DNA of 64,000 bases from Nostoc sp. LEGE 06077 (GTDB taxonomy: Bacteria > Cyanobacteriota > Cyanobacteriia > Cyanobacteriales > Nostocaceae): contig NZ_JADEWI010000014.1 in assembly GCF_015207705.1 (NCBI RefSeq), forward strand, positions 62,001 through 126,000, in the 5' to 3' direction. Each line of letters starts with the position of its first letter. The stretch's first letter is position 1. Below, one piece after another: positions 36,946 through 47,416 of the stretch. A program made the translations under genes and the position numbers. The notes under the pieces were generated by a model. It was not told the DNA's origin. It searched no databases and saw only the letters and a list, made by a program, of their open reading frames with translations.

Positions 36946-38456
36946 CTTGCCAGGCGATCGACAACAAAGCACGACTACCTCGATAATTTTTTGTAAGTAT
37001 TATTTCCTTCATCTGGAAGTTGTTTGATAGAATACATAATTATTAATTACTAAGGTTATTAGTTTTCTTTTTCTGGAGTAGTGCATAAAAACTTTTTATT
37101 GTCAAGTATTTGACTAATCCGGGTTTAATCCGTGAATGTCACTTGGTTTGGCATTTTCCAAAAGTTAACCAGCCCCAATCAAAAATTTGTGTATTCAAAT
37201 TGCATCCAAGCTAGAAGAGCATTTGTTATCCTTGAGGTGCAAAGCTCGATCTTGTCCAACTCGAAAATTGGTCAAGTAGTTCTGGATGTTGAAGATCATA
37301 CGCAGTCATCATTTTCGGCAAAAGCAAGTAGTATATTTAACATATTCGTACGTACTCAGAATTAACTAATACATTCTCCACCAACGCTCTCACTTCTTTA
37401 TGTTCAACTTACTAATTACTAACGGCAGAAATTTGTGCAAGACAAACATCCAATCAACTTCATGTCGTCTTAGCCAAAATTGCCAATTTGTCTGTATCCA
37501 ATAAACTTTTGCCCTAAGCAGATAAATATCTAAATTATCAACTGACAAATTCTTTATAAATTGATTAAAATATCTTTGTATACAATAGGAGCAGTTTGTC
37601 AAGATTCATAGGGTGGAAATCTCATCTGTGCGCTAATGTGTGAATAAGACCAACTCAGTTAAAACCCTATTGAAGACCATCTGGCAGATTCTGCCAAAGC
37701 TTTAACTCCTCAGTTAAGGTGGCTGGCAGACAATAAAGTTAGGTGTCTTCAAACAAGCAGTATCACTCTTACTGTTCTACCCTGTGGGACTTCCTGCATA
37801 ACTGTTTGGGATGAGTCATTTATAAAGGAAATGTAAACAGATGCATCTCAATACTTCTCGCCTCAGTTAATATCAAACACACTGTTTCTAAGTAATTAAT
37901 GTTGTAGTTAATACCTAAAATTGTGTAAAGGTGAGAGTAATTTCCTTTGAATGTAAAGATAAGTTCACTGTAATTGCAAAAAGGTTTAGAAAAAATTTAA
38001 GGGAATACCTACCCTTTTTAATATCTTTTTGATAATGGTGGCTTGAACTTACTTAATGACTTCATGATTAATACACAAAAAGAGTGCAATTTCTGTGAAA
38101 CAGGCTACAATCGGAACAGTCTTTGTCAGAAAATATGCCAACAATCATAATTGTTTGTATGGAGTTATTAAATTTTGCTCAAGACAAAGACAAACCCTGT
38201 TTTAAACAAACAAGTTAAAGGTTGTGTGCGACAGCAACACGCGACTATAACTAAAGTGAGTAAGTCAGCAGTAAATGCTACTTTTCACACTTCAATAAAA
38301 AACTCCTCCAAAATGGAGTAAAACTACCGAAAAACTTTCAGGGAAAACAGCCTAAAACCCGATTTTCGGTTGTTAACTAGCCCTCATAAAAAGAGCGCTA
38401 AATACATCTTGAGTAATTGAAGTAATTGATTCTGCAAGGAGCATGAGGAACGCGGC
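36946..38456. other. 1.5-kb non-coding region upstream of sigA
   Basis: No credible protein gene: two 70-77 codon open frames lack ribosome-binding sites and family features. The stretch holds a candidate structured RNA (37670-37752), a hairpin CTCCA-AAA-TGGAG at 38306-38318, and an 8-bp inverted pair ACCGAAAA/TTTTCGGT (38326-38333, 38363-38370). Multiple promoters and a long 5' leader for sigA are likely. GAGGAACGCGGC just before 38457 contains the ribosome-binding site. Confidence 0.5.
37670..37752 (+). ncRNA. Candidate structured RNA or leader element
   Basis: An outer 8-bp stem TTGAAGAC (37670-37677)/GTCTTCAA (37745-37752) encloses two further hairpins: TGGCAG-ATT-CTGCCA (37682-37696) and CTTTAACT-CCTC-AGTTAAGG (37700-37719, with one G-U pair). 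The result is a compact multi-branched fold. The loop CCTC could contact ribosome-binding sites. Strand and expression are not known. Confidence 0.3.
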
Positions 38457-39632
38457 ATGAACCAGGCTAACAACGTACTCGAAAGCAATTATCAGCCTGA
38501 CCTAGAAATAATAAATCAGCCTGATTTCGAGGAGTTAGAAGACCTCTTAATTGAAGAAGAGGATGACTTACTTCTTGTTGATGATGGCGAAATGGATGAA
38601 TTTTTAGAGCCTCAGTCTGATGAGGACGACGCAAAGTCTGGAAAAGCCGCTAAATCGCGTCGTCGCACACAAAGCAAGAAAAAGCACTACACCGAAGATT
38701 CAATTCGTCTTTACTTGCAAGAAATTGGGCGGATTCGCTTGTTGCGGGCAGACGAAGAAATCGAATTAGCGCGGAAAATCGCAGATTTACTAGAATTAGA
38801 AAGAGTCCGAGAAAGACTCTCAGAACAGTTAGATCGTGATCCCCGTGATAGCGAATGGGCAGAAGCAGTGCAATTACCGTTGCCCGCTTTTCGCTATCGC
38901 CTGCACGTTGGTCGCAGGGCAAAAGATAAAATGGTGCAATCGAACCTCCGGCTTGTGGTTTCTATTGCTAAGAAATATATGAATCGTGGGTTATCATTCC
39001 AAGACTTAATTCAAGAAGGTAGCCTTGGTTTGATTCGTGCGGCGGAGAAGTTTGACCATGAAAAAGGCTATAAATTCTCCACCTACGCTACATGGTGGAT
39101 TCGTCAGGCCATCACCAGAGCGATCGCCGATCAGTCTCGGACTATCCGCCTCCCAGTTCACCTTTACGAAACTATCTCCCGCATCAAGAAAACCACCAAG
39201 CTACTTTCTCAAGAAATGGGTCGCAAACCTACTGAGGAAGAAATCGCTACTCGGATGGAAATGACCATCGAGAAACTGCGATTTATTGCTAAATCTGCAC
39301 AGCTACCAATTTCCTTAGAAACCCCCATTGGTAAAGAAGAAGATTCTCGATTGGGTGATTTTATTGAATCTGATGGTGAAACCCCAGAAGATCAGGTTTC
39401 TAAGAATCTGTTGCGTGAAGATTTAGAAAAAGTCCTCGACAGTCTCAGCCCCCGCGAACGCGATGTTCTCAGACTCCGCTATGGCTTGGATGATGGTCGG
39501 ATGAAAACCCTTGAGGAAATTGGCCAAATTTTCAACGTTACTCGTGAACGTATTCGTCAAATTGAAGCCAAAGCTCTCCGCAAATTACGCCACCCCAACC
39601 GTAATAGCGTCCTCAAAGAATATATTCGGTAG
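38457..39632 (+). CDS. sigA: Primary RNA polymerase sigma factor (group 1, SigA/RpoD)
   Basis: This 391-residue housekeeping sigma factor has an acidic N-terminal segment (residues 15-60) in place of a full region 1.1. Region 1.2 is [20 protein letters not shown]. Region 2 includes [20 protein letters not shown] and [15 protein letters not shown], the -10 recognition helix. Region 3 contains [15 protein letters not shown]. Region 4 has the helix-turn-helix [20 protein letters not shown] for the -35 element. The opening [10 protein letters not shown] matches the Anabaena SigA group as I recall it. A GAGG site lies 8 bp before the ATG. A terminator follows at 39680. Confidence 0.97.
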   Translation: MNQANNVLESNYQPDLEIINQPDFEELEDLLIEEEDDLLLVDDGEMDEFLEPQSDEDDAKSGKAAKSRRRTQSKKKHYTEDSIRLYLQEIGRIRLLRADEEIELARKIADLLELERVRERLSEQLDRDPRDSEWAEAVQLPLPAFRYRLHVGRRAKDKMVQSNLRLVVSIAKKYMNRGLSFQDLIQEGSLGLIRAAEKFDHEKGYKFSTYATWWIRQAITRAIADQSRTIRLPVHLYETISRIKKTTKLLSQEMGRKPTEEEIATRMEMTIEKLRFIAKSAQLPISLETPIGKEEDSRLGDFIESDGETPEDQVSKNLLREDLEKVLDSLSPRERDVLRLRYGLDDGRMKTLEEIGQIFNVTRERIRQIEAKALRKLRHPNRNSVLKEYIR

Positions 39633-39679
39633 TTACTAGTTAGTAATTAGTCATAAATTTTTGACAAATGACAATAAAT

Positions 39680-39718
39680 AACCTGGTAGTTATTCAAGGC
39701 TACCAGGTTTTTATTTTT
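39680..39718 (+). terminator. Rho-independent terminator after sigA
   Basis: AACCTGGTAG (39680-39689) pairs perfectly with CTACCAGGTT (39700-39709) and is followed by a T-rich run. It may also serve the convergent hli gene weakly. Confidence 0.88.
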
Positions 39719-39743
39719 CATATCTTTAGATAATTGAAGTTAC

Positions 39744-39926
39744 TTAAAGAATGCCCCAGAAATGCAGGAAGCCTTGGCCAGATAACAGTTCAATCAATGC
39801 AGCAGATAAAAAGCCAATCATTGCCAAACGACCGTTCCAAATTTCTGCTTGAGGAGTAAAACCCCAACGCCAAGCGTTACGATCTTCAACTACTGGAGCA
39901 GTGATTTTTGTGGTTGTGTTAGTCAT
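39744..39926 (-). CDS. hli: High-light-inducible protein (chlorophyll a/b-binding-like)
   Basis: This 60-residue single-helix thylakoid protein has the chlorophyll-binding signature AEIWNGRLAMIGFLSA (Glu28, Asn31, Arg33), followed by LIELLSGQGFLHFWGIL. Hli/Scp proteins bind chlorophyll and carotenoid, protect photosystem II assembly intermediates and rise in strong light or stress. The ATG at 39926 has GGAG 9 bases upstream; a TTG five codons earlier lies on that ribosome-binding site and is unlikely. It is convergent with sigA. Confidence 0.95.
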   Translation of the reverse strand: MTNTTTKITAPVVEDRNAWRWGFTPQAEIWNGRLAMIGFLSAALIELLSGQGFLHFWGIL

Positions 39927-40058
39927 TTGTTTCAACTCCAAACAGGATTTACTAAGGTTTATTGCCTTATGTAAATTAATATAACAACTATCTTTAGAAA
40001 ATGTAACGTTAAATCAAACTTTTATAATTAAAGTTAGAAATCATCAAAAAAATTAACC

Positions 40059-40751
40059 CTAGTTTTGTCTCAGTTGTTGCAATTTCAGCATTGTGATGCA
40101 CATCGTTAGCCAAAGAAACCCAACTCCGTAACCTGCAATTATATCTGTAGGCCAATGCACACCTAAATATAGACGGCTGATGCCAATAGCGGCGATCGCC
40201 ATAATTGCCAGACTGTAAATAAATTGAGACAATCTTGAGTAATGAATCGCCAACAAATAAGCCAGCATACCATACAGCACCAAAGAGCCTAGCGCATGAC
40301 CACTAGGAAAACTAAAAGATGTTTCCGTAATTAACTGCGGCCAAAGTTGGGGACGAGGTTTAGTGAATAACAACTTTAGTCCAGTATTGAGAATGAAGGC
40401 TCCCAAACAAGCAATGGCAAATATTCTTGCTTCCTGAAGATAACGCCGCCAACAGAGCAAAGCTAAACTCACAACTACAACCAACACCACCACACTAGGA
40501 TTGCCTAAGTTTGTTATTGCCAGCATCACATTGTCTAAGGTGGGATTAGCAAACTGATGCAACCACAACAAAAAATGTGTATCAAATGCAAAAGCTTCTC
40601 GCTCTAAAACCTCTTCAAAAAGCTCTGCTAAAACAAAAAGTATGAGCAAACAACTCGCCAGGCCAAAAATCCCAATTGTGCCAATTAAGGGAGCTAGACG
40701 AGGATGTATATATCGCAACCAAAAATTTGCAATTTCTCGGAGCATCTGCAC
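40059..40751 (-). CDS. PAP2-family membrane phosphatase
   Basis: This 230-residue protein has six predicted membrane helices and a complete PAP2 signature: KLLFTKPRPQ (Kx6RP), SFPSGHALGS (PSGH) and SRLYLGVHWPTD (SRx5Hx3D). Members dephosphorylate phosphatidic acid, diacylglycerol pyrophosphate or undecaprenyl pyrophosphate; the lipid here is not defined. The start is a GTG at 40751 that shares one base with the TAG stop of the upstream topoisomerase gene (TAGTG), with an ATG two codons later as an alternative. The gene is probably co-transcribed with the topoisomerase subunit. Confidence 0.92.
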   Translation of the reverse strand: MQMLREIANFWLRYIHPRLAPLIGTIGIFGLASCLLILFVLAELFEEVLEREAFAFDTHFLLWLHQFANPTLDNVMLAITNLGNPSVVVLVVVVSLALLCWRRYLQEARIFAIACLGAFILNTGLKLLFTKPRPQLWPQLITETSFSFPSGHALGSLVLYGMLAYLLAIHYSRLSQFIYSLAIMAIAAIGISRLYLGVHWPTDIIAGYGVGFLWLTMCITMLKLQQLRQN

Positions 40752-43252
40752 TAACGTACTTCAGCAACAGCGATAATTTTTTCATCTCGGTTGAGTTGCA
40801 GGATAATTTCGCCGGTAGTATCACGTCCCAAGATAGGTATTTTATCTACAGCTAACCGGACTACACGCTCTTTGTTTGTGACTAGTGCAACTTCAGAAGT
40901 AACCGCTTTCACCATACTAGCTAAGTTGTCTGTTTTACTGGCAAATTTCAACGCTTGCGTGCCTAAATCCCCTCGATTAGCGGCTCTTAATTGACTCGCC
41001 GCCATTCGCTTGGCATATCCTTGCTGAGTAACTAGCAGTAAATGGTCATCTTTGCCCACAGTTGCACAGCCAACCATTTGCTGATTTCTCAACAGTCGAA
41101 AGGCTTGTAAACCCATTGCTGTTCGACCCATAACTGACAGTTGTTCATCATTTACCGCAAACCGCAATAAACGCCCACCGGAACTAGCCAAAATTAAATG
41201 CTCTCCTGGGTTGGTGAACTGGGTAAATAATAATTCATCATTGTCTTTGAGCTTGACAATTGTAATGCCGCGACGAGTCAGGTTAGTAAATTCTGCTAAA
41301 GATAAGCGCTTAATTCTGCCTTGTTTTGTCAGGAGAATCATTTGCTGGGAGTTTAAATCTTCTGGCAATAAAAAGCGACTGACTACAGGTTCTTGAGTAC
41401 CTTGAGCCGTACTTGTGAGTGTGGTGATCAATGGAGTTCCCCGTGGAGAACGGCCAGTGGTTAAAGGAATATCCCCCACGCGCACAGGGTAGACCTTGCC
41501 ACCACTGGTAAGGATGAGTAAATCTTTGTTGGTATCGGTTAATTCAGTTTGAATCAAGAAATCATTGTCCGGTAGACCATTTTCCGCTTTTGGTTTCTTC
41601 CCAGATGTTGAAAGGCGGCGTACATAACCCCGTTGGGTAAACTCTAGAATTGCTTCTTCCGCAGGCTGTTCGACTGGGGAATTTTCTTCAACTTCTTCTG
41701 TCTTGCGGCTTCTGGAACCTTCGGCGGCTTTGCTTTTCAATTCCTCGGTAATACCGGATAGCAACTTGGTACGCCGAGGATCACCATATTTGCGCTTGAG
41801 CGATCGCAAATCTTTTTTCAGCGACTTTAATAATTCGCGGCGATCGTTCAGTAAGTTTTGCAAGAGGGCAATTTGTGTAGTTAGTTGCTCAAATTCCTGC
41901 TGCAAGTTCTGTTGTTCTAAACCGGTCAGACGGCGTAAAGGCATTGCTAAAATTGCATCTGCTTGTGACTCGCTCAAATTCAGTTGGCTACTCAAATTAA
42001 TTTTGGCTGTGCTACCGTCAGCAGCTTGGCGCAAAATGCTAATTACTTCATCAACTTGAGATAAGGCTTTCAGCAAACCTTCGACTATGTGCAAACGACT
42101 TTCTGCTTTATCTAACTCGTAACCATAGCGACGGTTGAGAGTTGCTTCGCGGAAATTGAGAAACTCTTGTAATAATTGCCGCAAGCTTAATTGTCGGGGT
42201 TGTCCTTCAACAATCGCCAGGAGAATTGCCCCAAAATTAGTTTGTAAAGCGGTTTGGTGATACAAATGTTGCAACACTTCTTGGGGGTTAGTATCGCGTT
42301 TGAGTTCAATGACTACCCGCATACCTTCGCGATCGCTTTCATCTCGAATATCCGAAATTCCTTGCAAGCGACCTTGATTCACTAACTCGGCTATCTTTTC
42401 AATCCAGCCAGCCTTATTTACTTGATAAGGCAATTCTGTAATCACAATCGCCGTCCGGCGCTTCGTTCCTTTACCACCAGCAACTTCTTCTATTTGAGCA
42501 ACACCCCGCAGGACAATTCCACCTTTGCCTGTGCTGTAAGCTTCCCGAATACCAGTGTCACCAACGATTTCGCCACCTGTGGGAAAGTCTGGCCCAGGAA
42601 TTAAGTCTAATAACTTTTCATCAGGTAAATCAGGTTGGTCAATTAAGGCAATTAAGCCATCAACGATTTCCCCCAAATTGTGTGGTGGAATATTTGTCGC
42701 CATCCCCACAGCAATCCCTGCACAACCATTGAGTAACAAAAAGGGTAACTGTGCAGGTAATACCGTGGGTTCTTGTTGGGAATTATCAAAGTTACCAACA
42801 AATTCCACAGTTTCTTCACCGATTTCTGTCAGCATTCCCTCATGGCTAATGGAAGCTAGACGAGTTTCGGTGTAGCGCATTGCTGCTGGTGGGTCATTAT
42901 CAACGCTACCAAAGTTGCCATGTCCTGCAAGTAAGGGGTAGCGACTAGAAAAATCCTGTACCAGCCTGACTAAAGCATCATAAACGGCTTGATCACCGTG
43001 GGGGTGGTATTTACCCAGTACATCCCCAACAACACGGGCGCATTTACGATAAGGCCGATCCGGTGTTAAACCTAGTTCGTGCATAGCATACAAAATGCGG
43101 CGATGAACAGGTTTTAAGCCATCACGCACATCTGGTAATGCTCGCCCAACAATCACACTCATGGCATATTCTAGATAAGACCGTTGCATCTCGGTGTGCA
43201 GGGCTGTTGTAATTACCTGTCCCGTTGAGAGAAGGTTTAACTGTTTTGCCAT
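40751..43252 (-). CDS. gyrA: Type IIA topoisomerase subunit A (GyrA/ParC type)
   Basis: This 833-residue DNA-cleaving subunit has catalytic Tyr127 in AAMRYTETR. The quinolone-region sequence [20 protein letters not shown] and the WHD and tower segments (IGGK-like loop, [12 protein letters not shown]) are intact, and a coiled coil with LRRLTGLE follows at about residues 420-500. The C-terminal part is a beta-pinwheel with repeats such as [20 protein letters not shown] and GRLLRFAV. The canonical GyrA-box QRRGGKG is not found, and an acidic Glu-rich linker precedes the pinwheel. It may therefore act as a ParC-like rather than a true supercoiling subunit. Cyanobacteria carry two GyrA-like genes; this begins MAKQLNLL like the second type. 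Confidence 0.92.
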   Translation of the reverse strand: MAKQLNLLSTGQVITTALHTEMQRSYLEYAMSVIVGRALPDVRDGLKPVHRRILYAMHELGLTPDRPYRKCARVVGDVLGKYHPHGDQAVYDALVRLVQDFSSRYPLLAGHGNFGSVDNDPPAAMRYTETRLASISHEGMLTEIGEETVEFVGNFDNSQQEPTVLPAQLPFLLLNGCAGIAVGMATNIPPHNLGEIVDGLIALIDQPDLPDEKLLDLIPGPDFPTGGEIVGDTGIREAYSTGKGGIVLRGVAQIEEVAGGKGTKRRTAIVITELPYQVNKAGWIEKIAELVNQGRLQGISDIRDESDREGMRVVIELKRDTNPQEVLQHLYHQTALQTNFGAILLAIVEGQPRQLSLRQLLQEFLNFREATLNRRYGYELDKAESRLHIVEGLLKALSQVDEVISILRQAADGSTAKINLSSQLNLSESQADAILAMPLRRLTGLEQQNLQQEFEQLTTQIALLQNLLNDRRELLKSLKKDLRSLKRKYGDPRRTKLLSGITEELKSKAAEGSRSRKTEEVEENSPVEQPAEEAILEFTQRGYVRRLSTSGKKPKAENGLPDNDFLIQTELTDTNKDLLILTSGGKVYPVRVGDIPLTTGRSPRGTPLITTLTSTAQGTQEPVVSRFLLPEDLNSQQMILLTKQGRIKRLSLAEFTNLTRRGITIVKLKDNDELLFTQFTNPGEHLILASSGGRLLRFAVNDEQLSVMGRTAMGLQAFRLLRNQQMVGCATVGKDDHLLLVTQQGYAKRMAASQLRAANRGDLGTQALKFASKTDNLASMVKAVTSEVALVTNKERVVRLAVDKIPILGRDTTGEIILQLNRDEKIIAVAEVR

Positions 43253-43479
43253 GAGTTTTTTCCCTGAAAGTTAACTACACAAAAATCTCTATAACTGAAC
43301 AATGCAGCAAACACAGCATAACGGATGAAAAGGGATTCCTAACACAATCTTGTGAGTCACCAGATAAATAGCAGTAGTATTATCCTTGATGACGGCGACA
43401 TACATTAGTGATTAAAAAAGAGCTAGACAACTGTTTTGCTCAATGCGTTCTCCCCTTCACCTCTATTAATTAAATTCTC

Positions 43480-43878
43480 ATGAAAACCGTTTTAATTGTT
43501 GAAGATGATCTAATTAATGCTCGCGTTTTTTCCAAAATTTTGACCAAGCGCGGCGGCTTAGATGTAAAACATACCGAAAATGTCGAAGAAGTGATTCAAA
43601 TTGCTCAATCAGGGAAAGCAGACCTAATTTTAATGGATGTTTCTTTGTCTAGAAGTGTTTATCAAGGTAAGTCTGTTGATGGCATTAAAATTACCCAAAT
43701 GTTGAAGTCTGATCCGCAAACAGCAAATTTACCGATAATCCTAGTGACTGCACACGCGATGGAAGGCGATCGCGAGAACTTCCTCAAGCAGAGTGGTGCT
43801 GATGGTTATATCTCTAAGCCTGTGGTTGACCACCAACAATTTGTTGACCAAATCATGGCACTTCTTCCTCAGAATTAA
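43480..43878 (+). CDS. Single-domain response regulator
   Basis: This 132-residue protein is a receiver domain without an output domain. Acidic residues Glu8, Asp9 and Asp10, the phosphoacceptor Asp53 (LILMDVSLS), the switch Thr90 (LVTAHAM) and Lys113 (YISKPV) are all present. It resembles DivK/CheY-type regulators that act by protein contact in phosphorelays. No histidine kinase is adjacent. It is divergent from the gyrA-like gene and ends in a strong terminator. Confidence 0.93.
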   Translation: MKTVLIVEDDLINARVFSKILTKRGGLDVKHTENVEEVIQIAQSGKADLILMDVSLSRSVYQGKSVDGIKITQMLKSDPQTANLPIILVTAHAMEGDRENFLKQSGADGYISKPVVDHQQFVDQIMALLPQN

Positions 43879-43910
43879 TCACCACGGAGAATTAACTAGA
43901 TTTTCTGAGG

Positions 43911-43953
43911 AATATTCCCCCAAAAACATTTTTGGGGGAATATTTTATCTTTG
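43911..43953 (+). terminator. Terminator after the response regulator
   Basis: A 16-bp perfect stem (AATATTCCCCCAAAAA at 43911-43926 and its complement at 43929-43944) with a minimal loop is followed by a T-rich tail. It is 33 bp after the stop. Confidence 0.9.
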
Positions 43954-44066
43954 TCTAGTATAGATGTACTACAAGATACTGTTTTCCGCAAGTAGTAGAT
44001 GAAAAAGTTAGAAGGTAAAAAGTAAAATTATTTTGACTTTTGACTTTTAACTTTTTCCTTTTGACT

Positions 44067-44927
44067 TTACTGTGGTGTCGGTTGTTGCTGTAGAGCTGCT
44101 TGAATGCTGGGCAGTTCTAAAAATTTCTTTGTATCAGATAATAGACGTTCACCCCAAAGATTTTCCTTAAGAAAATCCAAATCAGCATAGCGTTGATCGA
44201 TGCGTAAAGCAGTTGCGCCTAATGTCAGACTTTGTTGACGATCGCCTTTAGTATATAGTGCCACGGCTAAGGCCAGTAAAGGTTCCGCAGCTTGTTTATC
44301 GATAGATACAGCTGTTTGCCATTGCTTAATAGCAGCATCAGCATTACCCTGCTCGTATTGAATTAAACCAATGTTATTAATTGCTGCCCAGAATTTTTTA
44401 TCTTGGGCTACTGCCTGATTATATTGGGCGATCGCCTCTGGTAATTTACCTTGCATATAGTAGGCGTTACCTAAATCAAACAAGGCTTCTGGATCATTGG
44501 GTTTCAGCTTTAAACCTGCTTGATAATTAGCAATTGCTGCATCATACTTTTTCTGTTGAAAATTAGCCGAACCCATCGCAAAAAAAACGTCTGCATTTTT
44601 GGGATTGAGCGATTGTGCCTTTTTCAAAGCGGCAAGCGCTGGTTCAAATTCCCGATTTTGTAAATGCAAACCACCCAACAGCAGCCACACTTTATCATTT
44701 TTGGGAGCCAGTTGGCTTGCCAACCGCGCTCGTGGTAAAGCTAAATCAATCTGCTGAAATTGAGCTAGTTGCGCTGCCTCTTGCGCTAAAGTCAGCCCTT
44801 GTTTCTCCAACTTTGCTGGATCTAATTGCAGCGTATGGGGAATTAGTGCCTGTGCATGAGCAACTTTGGGTATACTCAACAAACTACAGGCAACCAGAAA
44901 CGAAATCAAATGAACGTGTTTAGGCAC
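44067..44927 (-). CDS. Exported TPR-repeat protein
   Basis: This protein of about 286 residues has a signal peptide (VPKHVHLISFLVACSLLSIP then KVAHAQ, cleavage after AHA). The start is probably the GTG at 44927, which has AGAGG upstream; an ATG at 44957 would add 10 residues without a ribosome-binding site. From about residue 45 it is built of TPR units such as VWLLLGGLHLQNREFEPALA, VFFAMGSANFQQKKYDAAIA, ALFDLGNAYYMQGKLPEAIA and NNIGLIQYEQGNADAAIKQW. The role is likely a periplasmic or thylakoid-lumen scaffold. No enzyme motif is present. Confidence 0.85.
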   Translation of the reverse strand: MPKHVHLISFLVACSLLSIPKVAHAQALIPHTLQLDPAKLEKQGLTLAQEAAQLAQFQQIDLALPRARLASQLAPKNDKVWLLLGGLHLQNREFEPALAALKKAQSLNPKNADVFFAMGSANFQQKKYDAAIANYQAGLKLKPNDPEALFDLGNAYYMQGKLPEAIAQYNQAVAQDKKFWAAINNIGLIQYEQGNADAAIKQWQTAVSIDKQAAEPLLALAVALYTKGDRQQSLTLGATALRIDQRYADLDFLKENLWGERLLSDTKKFLELPSIQAALQQQPTPQ

Positions 44928-45161
44928 ACTACCGCCTCTTACCCAAAAATCAATCATCTGTCAGATAGCTTAAACGATCTCTACTTTAGTCGAAAGGTAA
45001 AGTTTACAGTCGTTAGCACTGGCTGTATTCATCACCTTAGCTTAATTGAGTTAGGAGTGGGGAGTAATGAATAGTGAGCGCCTATTCCCAACTCCCTTTG
45101 TGACAAGTCTTGACATGAGCATTAACCAAGAATAAATTCATCAGTGTGTAGTTACTAATTT

Positions 45162-45791
45162 ATGGCTCGTAAACCTAAAATTACTAATCAGCAAATTTTA
45201 GAAGCTGCCCGCGAAGTTTTCCTTCAGCAAGGTTTTGGTGGTTCAACTATAGAGATTGCTCAACTAGCTGGTATTTCTGAGGCTTCAATTTTCAAGCGCT
45301 TTTCTACGAAAGAAGAATTGTTTTTTGCGGCTATGGGGCTTCCAGAAAGACCTTTGTGGATGAAGGAACTGGAAAACTTATGTGGTACAGGGAATCTCAA
45401 AGAAAATCTGATTCAGGTGTGTCTTCAGATTTTAGAATTTTATAATGAAGTGCTGCCCCGTTTTATTATGCTGCGTTCCCGTGGCAGTGCCTTCCCAGAA
45501 CCCTGTACCAGAAAAGAACAGGGGCCAATGCAAGATGTTAAAGTGCTAACTTCTTTCCTAGAGCGAGAGATCAGTCTCAGTAGATTGCGTCCTGTAAATG
45601 CCAAAATAGTTGCTCATATCTTAGTAGGAACCCTGATGAACTACGTCCTTTCGGAACAGATATCGCTATCTCAAACTAGTTTCACCACAGAAGTTGTCAA
45701 AGACTTTGATTTAGAAAATCACCCAAAAGTTATGTTTTCATTTGTGCAGAGTCTGATAGAAGCAATTTGGTTAGGCATCGCACCTATTTAA
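45162..45791 (+). CDS. TetR-family transcriptional regulator
   Basis: This 209-residue protein has an N-terminal TetR helix-turn-helix: QILEAAREVFLQQGFGGSTI, then EIAQLAGISEASIFKRFSTK, EELFFAAM. The C-terminal ligand-binding domain is helical and unassigned. TetR proteins usually repress a nearby operon until a small ligand binds. The neighbours (a TPR protein divergently and a membrane pentapeptide protein downstream) do not reveal a target. The 5' spacer is AT-rich without an obvious palindrome. Confidence 0.9.
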   Translation: MARKPKITNQQILEAAREVFLQQGFGGSTIEIAQLAGISEASIFKRFSTKEELFFAAMGLPERPLWMKELENLCGTGNLKENLIQVCLQILEFYNEVLPRFIMLRSRGSAFPEPCTRKEQGPMQDVKVLTSFLEREISLSRLRPVNAKIVAHILVGTLMNYVLSEQISLSQTSFTTEVVKDFDLENHPKVMFSFVQSLIEAIWLGIAPI

Positions 45792-46061
45792 GTCAATACA
45801 GTTCAGTTAAGAAAGTTTTCTTGGGGAGATAAGGGAACAGGGAACGGGGAACAGTAAAAGACAAAAAAGCTTATCTGAACCTTATTGCTATTTAAGTAGC
45901 AGGAAATTCTTAACTAAATATAATGTATGGATTTATGAGTTATGAAGTATCAAACTCTGGCCTGTTCCCTTTTCAAGCGATCGCCCTGTGCCGAATTCTA
46001 CCTGTTAGCAGTTAACATAAAACAGCTGTTGAACTGAGTCTACTGGGGCAAAATAGAAAGC

Positions 46062-47408
46062 ATGGCAATTGAATCTAACTCTCCCACTCCCCCAAACCCA
46101 GAACCTTTACCCGAACAAGAGCCAGATGATTTCGATGGTGGCTCTAGGGACAGTCATTTAAATCCAGAAGCCCTGACAGCCCAACAAGCACTAGCAGCGA
46201 TTTCATCTTTGCAATCGTCGCAAAATGCCGCAGTGATGCAGCAAGCTCGTTCTAGTATGCAGCAACGCCCTACCTATCAAATCACGGTTACGCCAAGGGC
46301 ATTAATGCTGACAATAGCGGCGATCTCTCTCACGTTGCTTGGAGCCATCCTCAATAACTGGATTGTGGGAATAGTGGGAACCTTGCTCACTTTGGTGTTA
46401 TCTCTAGCTATGCTATTGCCTTGGTTGCAATATGTTCTCAAAGAATGGTTTACACCAGAAGACAGAACCTTGTTTGTTGGGTTCTTGGGACTAATAGCAG
46501 CCATTGTGGGCTTGATCAAATTTTCTGGGATTGGCGATCGCCTTTTTATGTTAGGGCGGAGAATCAACTGGGAAGCTTCGGGGACTTTAGCCGAATGGTT
46601 TGGGGCGTTGGGGCAAATTTTAATTGCCATTATTGCCGTTTATGTAGCGTGGCGACAATACGTTATTTCCAAAGACCTGACAATTCAACAAAATTTGCTG
46701 ACAGTTCAACAAAATATCATTACTCAGCAGCAAACTATAGATTCTTATTTCCAAGGCATTTCGGATTTGGTGTTAGATGAAGAAGGCTTATTAGAAGATT
46801 GGCCCCAAGAAAGAGCGATCGCCGAAGGCCGCACAGCCGCAATTTTTAGTAGTGTTGATGGTAGTGGTAAAGCCAAAATTCTTCGCTTTCTCTCCCGTTC
46901 CAAATTGCTCACACCCTTAAAACGCGATCGGCGCTTAGGCCGGGCGATTCTCAATGGTATGGGTGGTTATGCAGAAGACCGTTTAGAAGGTGTGCGCGTC
47001 ATTGATTTAGGCGTAATGTTAGCCACCGCTGACCTTGCTGGTACAGATTTGCGTTGGACTGATCTCAGCGAAGCTAATCTTGTCCGTGCTAACCTGAGTG
47101 CCTGCGACTTAGTAAAAGCCAACCTCTCCCGCACCATTTTATATGATGCCAATCTTAGCGGTGCTGATATAAATGGAGTGCGTCTATTTTATGGCTCTGT
47201 CGAGAAAGCTTCACCTCGTAGCCGGACAGAACCACCAAACTACGAAACGGGTGAACATACAGGGGCCGTGATTGAAAATGCCAATTTCACCAATGTTCAA
47301 AGAATGTCTGAAACTAACCGTTGCTATTGCTGTGCTTGGGGCGGAGAGGCAACTAGGGCAACAATTCCCGGTGGATGTGAAGGTATTCCCAATTTGTTGG
47401 GACGATAA
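46062..47408 (+). CDS. Membrane protein with C-terminal pentapeptide repeats
   Basis: This 448-residue protein has a Pro/Gln-rich N-terminus. Four hydrophobic segments follow at about residues 83-105, 106-130, 142-160 and 178-200, then a Gln-rich coiled stretch (LTIQQNLLTVQQNIITQQQT). The last third includes pentapeptide repeats (ADLAGTDLRWTDLSEANLVR, then ANLSACDLVKANLSRTILYD) forming a right-handed beta-helix of about 45 residues. A Cys-rich, Gly-rich end (CYCCAWGG) follows. The layout is common in cyanobacteria and the function is unknown. The beta-helix could bind protein at the membrane face. Confidence 0.8.
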   Translation: MAIESNSPTPPNPEPLPEQEPDDFDGGSRDSHLNPEALTAQQALAAISSLQSSQNAAVMQQARSSMQQRPTYQITVTPRALMLTIAAISLTLLGAILNNWIVGIVGTLLTLVLSLAMLLPWLQYVLKEWFTPEDRTLFVGFLGLIAAIVGLIKFSGIGDRLFMLGRRINWEASGTLAEWFGALGQILIAIIAVYVAWRQYVISKDLTIQQNLLTVQQNIITQQQTIDSYFQGISDLVLDEEGLLEDWPQERAIAEGRTAAIFSSVDGSGKAKILRFLSRSKLLTPLKRDRRLGRAILNGMGGYAEDRLEGVRVIDLGVMLATADLAGTDLRWTDLSEANLVRANLSACDLVKANLSRTILYDANLSGADINGVRLFYGSVEKASPRSRTEPPNYETGEHTGAVIENANFTNVQRMSETNRCYCCAWGGEATRATIPGGCEGIPNLLGR

Positions 47409-47416
47409 TTATTTGG

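Noticed and set aside
37132-37602. Two open frames of 77 and 70 codons before sigA
   Set aside because: No ribosome-binding site or recognisable family; treated as part of the non-coding leader region.
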